DNA of 5,697 bases. Source: Lamprocystis purpurea (GTDB lineage: Bacteria > Pseudomonadota > Gammaproteobacteria > Chromatiales > Chromatiaceae). How positions within the stretch are numbered: position 1 is the first letter of the stretch; each line of letters begins with the position of its first letter. Below the pieces are notes generated by a model, which was not told the DNA's origin, did no database searches, and was given only the letters and a program-made list of their open reading frames with translations. The DNA lies in contig DYRB01000218.1 in NCBI GenBank assembly GCA_020718945.1, forward strand, positions 1-5,697, in the 5' to 3' direction. Positions 1-2,850 of the stretch are shown piece by piece. The position numbers were made by a program, and so were the translations under genes.

Positions 1-45
1 CTTCAGTGACTTGGCCATCCCCAACAGCTAATGCAGACAGAGCCC

Positions 46-85
46 AAAGAAAAGGCCACCGGACCCCTGGGAGGGTCCGATGGCC
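46..85 (-). terminator. Rho-independent terminator of the multihaem cytochrome gene
   Basis: On the minus strand this forms a 13-base-pair stem (54-66 pairing with 73-85, one A/C mismatch at 59/80) around a six-base loop (67-72). It is followed directly by the T-rich tract TTTTCTTT (53 down to 46). It lies about 50 bases past the cytochrome stop codon and points the right way. The T tract exists only on the minus-strand side, so it should not act well as a terminator for anything arriving from the left on the plus strand. It implies that the cytochrome transcript ends here and is not co-transcribed with whatever lies further left. Confidence 0.88.
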
Positions 86-132
86 GGTGTGGTGCTGCGC
101 CCGCTCCCGGGCGGCGCGTTGCTGACAGGGCG

Positions 133-2121
133 CTAGTGCCCCGGCAGGGTGGCGTAGCCGTTGAGTACCAGCAGGAGCAGAGTCACACCCGCCAGGATGA
201 GCATCACGGTCAGGGCCGTGGAGCCCTTTACCATGCGATCTGACGGCGGCTTGACCAGATACTTCTCCAGTTCGCCGCTCGCCTCCAGGCGCTCGTACTC
301 GAGCTTGTGCTCGTGCTTGAACTCCGACAGCGGCACGGCCCCGGTGAACATGATGATGCTCATGGGGAAGCGGTCGGGCCGGAAATGGGAGTTGAAGAAG
401 TGCACCGTGAACAGGAACACGGTGGCCAGCAGGGCCTCCTCCGCATGGATAATGGTCGCGATGTTGAACACCCACCCGGGCAGGAACTGGGCCGTCAGGG
501 TCGGCATGAACAAGGTCATACCGCTGAAGCCGATGATTGCGGCACCCCAGAAGGGGGCCCAGTAATCGAACTTCTGCCAGTAGGACCAGCGGTCGAAGCT
601 CGGCCGGGGCGCCTTGCCGAAGAACCAGCGGAACATGGCCTTCAGGTCCTCCAGGTCCTGCCAGTTGGGGATCATGGAGGTCGGCCCGAACCACTTGAAG
701 GTCTTGCGGTTGCGGATGATGTTGGTGGTCACCAGGATCAGGTGGCCGACGAACACCGACAGCCAGATCACCGCGGCGGTGCGATGGATGATGGCCTCGA
801 CCTTGGGACCGCCGATCAGCAGGATGATCGCCTTGGCCCAATCGGTATGGGAGAAGAGCAAGGTCATGCCGGTTACGACCAGGGTCATGGTGGACACTGC
901 AAACAGCAGGTGGGCCCAGCGCCAGGTCGCACTGAAGCGGCGGAAGTACACCGTGTCCGGCTGCGCGGGGTCGCCGATGTGGGTCTTGCCCTGCTTGCGG
1001 TCCATGTACTCGCGGTAGAACCACAGGGCCACATGCACCCAGAAGAAGGCGAATACGCCGATGATCAGCAGGTTCATGAAGGCCGCGGTGAGCCAAAGCC
1101 AGGGGTACTTGTCGAAGTCGTGGACATTGCCGTGGGGGTAGAAAGACAGGAAGCCCTCGGGGGCATCCTTGTGGCAGGTGCTGCAGGTCTCCAGACGATT
1201 GTCCCGGTGCATCTTGGAGGCCGGGTCGTCCACCTTGGCGATCTTGTGCCCGCCGTGGCAGTCGTAGCACTTGGCGGTATTGGTGTAGCCGAGCCGGCTG
1301 ACCTGGCCATGGTAGGAGGCCATGTAGGTCTTCTGGGCGTCTTTGTGGCAGTCGCCGCAATTGGCGATGATCTTGAGCTTCATCGCGTCGCCCTTGGGCG
1401 AGGCGATGTCGTGGGTGGTATGGCAGTCGGAACAGACCGCCGCCTCGGCGTCCTGCTTCTCGGTGACCGCCTTGCCGTGGACCGAGGTCAGGTAGTCCTT
1501 CTTCTGCTCCTCATGGCAGCGCCCGCAGACCTCCGGGTTCTTCAGCCGATGTTCGGCGCGCTGCTCGCTGCCCAGGGTGCCGATGTTGTGGGGCTCGTGG
1601 CAGTCGTAGCAGGTGGCGTTGGTGCGGGATTGGTCTTTCTTATTGGGGCGGGCATGGACCGAGTGCATGAAGCTGTCGATCTGCTGCATGACCACGTCCA
1701 GGCGCTTGTATTTGGGATCGGCGCTGTCCTTCTGCGCCTCCCACTCCTGCTGATGACACTGCACGCAACTGACGCTGGAAGAGAGCGGCTCGTCGTGGGG
1801 CAGCTTGACAATGGCGTTGTGGCAAGCGTGACACTTGATCTCGGCGTGGACGCTCTTATCGAACTGCTCCGCGTCTACGAAAATGTTGATCTGTGTCCCG
1901 TCGTCCCGGGTCTCGATCTTTTCATCTTCATCGTTGTGGCACTTCAGGCAGCGCTTGTTCGGTATGAGACGCTTGCCCGCGTCCTTGGCCTCGTCCGTTG
2001 GGGCGGCCTGTTCGTCGCCCGGCGCGGCGGCATCATCCGCGGCGTAGGCAAAGGGGGTCGCCAGCAGGCACAGCAGGGCGCTCAGGGCCCAGGCCAGTGG
2101 TGGTGATGTCGTTCTTGCCAT
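133..2121 (-). CDS. Nine-haem c-type cytochrome fused to a dihaem cytochrome b membrane domain (CbcL-like)
   Basis: A 662-residue inner-membrane electron-transfer protein. Numbering is from the ATG at 2121, chosen because AGGAG lies seven bases upstream; a TTG two codons earlier would sit one base from that site. Residues 1-27 are a Sec signal peptide with an AYA-A cleavage site. The periplasmic region has nine CxxCH haem c motifs, starting at C58, C97, C119, C171, C199, C230, C255, C285 and C313. Most are paired with an S-x-H-G/A histidine (H92, H156, H215, H271) that could be a distal ligand. Then come six membrane helices (about 341-369, 402-424, 444-469, 522-542, 552-580, 635-657). Helices 2-5 resemble the FdnI/HydC cytochrome b family; H404, H446 or H460, H559 and H574 are candidate haem b ligands. 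Basic loops fit the positive-inside rule. The nine-haem c plus dihaem b layout matches Geobacter CbcL, a quinol oxidase for extracellular Fe(III) reduction. By inference this protein exchanges electrons between quinones and periplasmic carriers; the direction is unknown. No catalytic partner gene is visible, and the gene looks monocistronic. Family assignment is firm, physiological role is not. Confidence 0.95.
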   Translation of the reverse strand: MARTTSPPLAWALSALLCLLATPFAYAADDAAAPGDEQAAPTDEAKDAGKRLIPNKRCLKCHNDEDEKIETRDDGTQINIFVDAEQFDKSVHAEIKCHACHNAIVKLPHDEPLSSSVSCVQCHQQEWEAQKDSADPKYKRLDVVMQQIDSFMHSVHARPNKKDQSRTNATCYDCHEPHNIGTLGSEQRAEHRLKNPEVCGRCHEEQKKDYLTSVHGKAVTEKQDAEAAVCSDCHTTHDIASPKGDAMKLKIIANCGDCHKDAQKTYMASYHGQVSRLGYTNTAKCYDCHGGHKIAKVDDPASKMHRDNRLETCSTCHKDAPEGFLSFYPHGNVHDFDKYPWLWLTAAFMNLLIIGVFAFFWVHVALWFYREYMDRKQGKTHIGDPAQPDTVYFRRFSATWRWAHLLFAVSTMTLVVTGMTLLFSHTDWAKAIILLIGGPKVEAIIHRTAAVIWLSVFVGHLILVTTNIIRNRKTFKWFGPTSMIPNWQDLEDLKAMFRWFFGKAPRPSFDRWSYWQKFDYWAPFWGAAIIGFSGMTLFMPTLTAQFLPGWVFNIATIIHAEEALLATVFLFTVHFFNSHFRPDRFPMSIIMFTGAVPLSEFKHEHKLEYERLEASGELEKYLVKPPSDRMVKGSTALTVMLILAGVTLLLLVLNGYATLPGH

Positions 2122-2128
2122 AGTCAAG

Positions 2129-2133
2129 CTCCT
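2129..2133 (-). promoter_or_regulatory. Shine-Dalgarno site AGGAG that fixes the cytochrome start
   Basis: AGGAG is separated by seven bases from the ATG at 2121 and by only one base from the in-frame TTG at 2127. The ATG is therefore the likely start, and the protein is 662 rather than 664 residues. A small hairpin (CCGGG, loop CATA, CCCGG; 2137-2150) lies three bases upstream of the site. Confidence 0.8.
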
Positions 2134-2170
2134 GAGCCGGGTATGCCCGGACGGGTCGATCAGGGTTGTT

Positions 2171-2201
2171 ACTATCGCAGCTTACTGGCACAACTCTGCA
2201 A
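2171..2201 (-). promoter_or_regulatory. Weak candidate proximal promoter of the cytochrome gene
   Basis: On the minus strand there is an extended -10-like element, TGCGATAGT (2171-2179, hexamer GATAGT at 2171-2176). A TTGCAG (2196-2201) lies 19 bases upstream as a possible -35. Transcription would start near 2164 and give a 5' untranslated region of about 43 bases. The hexamer matches are only partial and the spacer is long, so this is an alternative to the better-matched distal promoter at 2381-2409. Confidence 0.25.
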
Positions 2202-2215
2202 GCTGGGTTTATCGC

Positions 2216-2229
2216 CGGGCGGCCGCCCG
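2216..2229. promoter_or_regulatory. Perfect 14-bp palindrome upstream of the cytochrome gene
   Basis: CGGGCGGCCGCCCG reads identically on both strands. It lies about 95 bases upstream of the cytochrome start, just upstream of the weak proximal promoter. A perfect even-length palindrome could be an operator for a dimeric regulator. In RNA it could only form a hairpin by opening its centre. In GC-rich DNA such palindromes also arise by chance. I recognise no known regulator consensus in it. Confidence 0.3.
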
Positions 2230-2242
2230 ATCTACGGAATCC

Positions 2243-2253
2243 GGTCACTGACC
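2243..2253. promoter_or_regulatory. Operator-like dyad GGTCA-C-TGACC
   Basis: Two perfect five-base half-sites flank a single central C. It lies between the 14-bp palindrome (2216-2229) and the hairpin at 2258-2275, in the region upstream of the cytochrome start. Its compact odd-length symmetry suits a DNA-binding dimer better than an RNA hairpin. No specific regulator is assigned. Confidence 0.3.
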
Positions 2254-2257
2254 ACCC

Positions 2258-2275
2258 GCACGCAACAGGGCGTGC
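2258..2275 (-). other. Stem-loop in the putative cytochrome leader
   Basis: GCACGC (2258-2263) pairs perfectly with GCGTGC (2270-2275) around a six-base loop. After one mismatch the stem can extend by two more G-C pairs. It is followed by mixed sequence, not a T tract, so it is not a terminator. It would be transcribed if the cytochrome mRNA starts at the distal promoter. Confidence 0.35.
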
Positions 2276-2308
2276 CGGCGGTGCATTAGCAACCGGTAAT
2301 TAACTAAA

Positions 2309-2326
2309 CTGCGGGAAGTCCCCCAG
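2309..2326 (-). other. Stem-loop followed by an AT-rich stretch, possible weak attenuator
   Basis: On the minus strand CTGGGGGACTTCCCGCAG folds with CTG/CAG and GGG/CCC pairs, one G/G mismatch and an ACTT loop. It is followed by TTTAGTTAATTA. This AT-rich stretch (about 2297-2308) stands out in otherwise GC-rich DNA. A hairpin plus a broken T tract in front of a coding region could be a weak terminator or attenuator. This is inference from shape only. Confidence 0.3.
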
Positions 2327-2342
2327 CGGTTAAAAGAAACCG
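2327..2342 (-). other. Small stem-loop CGGTT / AACCG in the putative leader
   Basis: CGGTT (2327-2331) pairs with AACCG (2338-2342) around a six-base A-rich (plus strand) loop. It abuts the dyad at 2309-2326 and sits 8 bases from the stem-loop at 2351-2366, so three hairpins lie nearly end to end. Five base pairs alone is weak; the tight clustering is the reason to list it. Confidence 0.25.
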
Positions 2343-2345
2343 AGC

Positions 2346-2366
2346 AAAAGGCCCTGTTATCAGGGC
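2346..2366 (-). terminator. Terminator-like hairpin between tRNA unit and cytochrome gene
   Basis: GCCCTG (2351-2356) pairs perfectly with CAGGGC (2361-2366) around a four-base loop. On the minus strand it is followed by CTTTTG, a short T tract. On the plus strand it is followed by GCTTATTTT, which is weaker. It could be a back-up terminator for the tRNA transcript. It could also be an attenuator at the very start of the cytochrome leader, if transcription starts at about 2374. The stem is short and the T tract brief, so strength is uncertain. Confidence 0.45.
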
Positions 2367-2380
2367 GCTTATTTTGCCGC

Positions 2381-2409
2381 AATATGTCCGATCAGCGGGT
2401 GTGGGTCAA
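2381..2409 (-). promoter_or_regulatory. Candidate sigma-70 promoter, probably for the cytochrome gene
   Basis: On the minus strand TTGACC (2404-2409, five of six matches to the -35 consensus) is separated by exactly 17 bases from CATATT (2381-2386, four of six matches to the -10 consensus). Transcription would begin near 2374 on an A. The next minus-strand gene is the cytochrome, about 250 bases downstream, so the mRNA would carry a long leader with several hairpins. The alternative product is a short RNA ending at the hairpin at 2346-2366 or the dyad at 2309-2326. Confidence 0.45.
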
Positions 2410-2451
2410 TAGGTGTGGCGTCACGTTGCCGGCCAGGCACGCCCAGGCCGA

Positions 2452-2479
2452 CGCCGACCCGCCGTCGCGTCGGTCGGCG
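2452..2479. other. Imperfectly explained stem-loop in the gap after the tRNA terminator
   Basis: CGCCGACC (2452-2459) pairs perfectly with GGTCGGCG (2472-2479), eight G-C-rich pairs around a 12-base loop. No T tract follows on either strand, so it is not a terminator. Apart from this hairpin and the promoter at 2381-2409, I see nothing identifiable in the gap from 2410 to 2576. Short open frames there have no ribosome site or protein-like composition. Confidence 0.3.
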
Positions 2480-2576
2480 GTTGCACACTGGGCTGATTTG
2501 GCGCACCGAAGGGGCCAGTGGTGGGGGGCTGCGAGGTTTCAACCAACGCCGGAGGGGCTGGGAGCGGGTCGGGCAG

Positions 2577-2609
2577 AAATAAAAAAGGCGCTGTGAAAAC
2601 AGCGCCTTT
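2577..2609 (-). terminator. Rho-independent terminator of tRNA-Leu
   Basis: A perfect 11-base-pair stem (2584-2594 with 2599-2609, minus strand AAAGGCGCTGT) encloses a TTTC loop. A run of T follows on the minus strand (TTTTTTATTT counting the stem-flanking bases, down to 2577). It starts 33 bases beyond the encoded CCA end of the tRNA. It is a textbook intrinsic terminator and marks the tRNA as a single-gene transcription unit. Confidence 0.93.
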
Positions 2610-2642
2610 GATGCCTTGCTGGCCGGCTTGCGGCCTGGGATA

Positions 2643-2729
2643 TGGTGCCGAGGAGAGGACTTGAACCTCCACGGGCTTTCGCCCACTAATACCTGAAACT
2701 AGCGCGTCTACCAATTCCGCCACCCCGGC
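2643..2729 (-). tRNA. tRNA-Leu, anticodon CAG
   Basis: An 87-base class II tRNA with CCA encoded (2643-2645). The acceptor stem GCCGGGG pairs with CCTCGGC with one G-U pair. The D arm contains AATTGGTAGA. The anticodon stem CTAGT/ATTAG encloses loop TTCAGGT, giving anticodon CAG, which reads CUG. The long variable arm is a GGGC/GCCC stem with a GAAA tetraloop, as expected for leucine. The T loop is TTCAAGT. The sequence closely follows the E. coli CAG leucine tRNA pattern. CUG is the abundant leucine codon in both flanking genes. The unit has its own promoter and terminator, and the gene is divergent from rnr. No attachment-site-like duplication of its 3' end is seen in the window. Confidence 0.97.
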
Positions 2730-2733
2730 AGGT

Positions 2734-2772
2734 GGCCTTGGGGGAGGCCGCTGGGGCCTCGGTTCCCCGAGG
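2734..2772 (-). other. Hairpin-rich 5' leader of the tRNA-Leu transcript
   Basis: Between the expected transcription start (about 2774-2776) and the mature tRNA 5' end (2729) there are two hairpins. CCTCGG/CCGAGG has a four-base loop (2757-2772), and GGCCT/AGGCC has a six-base loop (2734-2749). RNase P would remove this leader. Structured leaders of this kind are unremarkable, but here they fill nearly the whole leader. Confidence 0.5.
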
Positions 2773-2780
2773 AAGCGCGC

Positions 2781-2809
2781 ATGTTAGTGAGACAACCCGG
2801 GCTTGTCAA
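2781..2809 (-). promoter_or_regulatory. Strong sigma-70 promoter of tRNA-Leu with GC-rich discriminator
   Basis: TTGACA (2804-2809) is a perfect -35 element. It is separated by 17 bases from TAACAT (2781-2786), a good -10 element with four of six consensus matches. The bases just after the -10 are GCGCGC (2775-2780), the G/C-rich discriminator typical of stable-RNA promoters under stringent (ppGpp/DksA) control. Transcription should start near 2774-2776. A dyad GACAA-N7-TTGTC (2791-2807) lies inside the promoter. The region overlaps the likely rnr promoter on the other strand. Confidence 0.88.
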
Positions 2810-2818
2810 CGGTACACT
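2789..2818 (+). promoter_or_regulatory. Candidate rnr promoter overlapping the tRNA-Leu promoter
   Basis: GAGACA (2789-2794, four of six matches) and TACACT (2813-2818, four of six matches) are separated by 18 bases. Transcription would start near 2825, leaving about 26 bases before the GTG start with the ribosome site inside. The match is moderate. Support comes mainly from position, because no upstream gene on the plus strand could supply read-through, so rnr must start its own transcript nearby. Confidence 0.4.
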
Positions 2819-2839
2819 AGGGCGCTTTCCGGACCCCCC

Positions 2840-2848
2840 AGGCGGTGA
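2840..2848 (+). promoter_or_regulatory. Extended Shine-Dalgarno site of rnr
   Basis: AGGCGGTGA matches AGGAGGTGA, the complement of the 16S rRNA 3' end, at eight of nine bases. With its core ending five bases before GTG 2851, it supports that codon as the start. An in-frame GTG at 2845 overlaps the site and is therefore unlikely. The first in-frame stop upstream is TAG at 2818. Confidence 0.75.
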
Positions 2849-2850
2849 TT

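Noticed and set aside
2..31. Plus-strand frame ending in a TAA after nine codons (FSDLAIPNS), possibly the tail of a gene from the left; alternatively a minus-strand ATG at 18 reading MAKSLK off the edge.
   Set aside because: Too little sequence for either. The plus-strand tail has no composition evidence, and the minus-strand ATG has GGGG directly abutting it, which is not a usable ribosome-site spacing. Sequence left of the window would decide.
98..113. Hairpin CGCCCG-CTCC-CGGGCG between the cytochrome stop codon and its terminator.
   Set aside because: It is six G-C pairs without a T tract on either side, and the strong terminator at 46-85 already explains transcript ending.
307..2106. 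A 599-residue open frame on the plus strand opposite the cytochrome gene.
   Set aside because: It mirrors the GC-biased codons of the real gene, has a low-complexity Gly/Val/Asp/His-rich translation and no recognisable domain, while the opposite strand has nine haem motifs.
2384..2596. A 70-codon plus-strand open frame in the gap next to the tRNA.
   Set aside because: It has no ribosome site, an Arg/Ala-rich translation unlike a protein, and it runs into the stem of the tRNA terminator. It also covers the candidate minus-strand promoter.
2369..2723. Minus-strand open frames running through tRNA-Leu.
   Set aside because: They are translations of the tRNA, its leader and its terminator, which have a clear non-coding identity.
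2643..2729. tRNA-Leu as an integration site for a mobile element.
   Set aside because: No integrase gene, no direct repeat of the tRNA 3' end and no change in base composition appear beside it in this window.
2845..2847. In-frame GTG as an earlier rnr start.
   Set aside because: It lies inside the ribosome-binding sequence AGGCGGTGA, so the site would have no spacing. GTG 2851 is correctly spaced.
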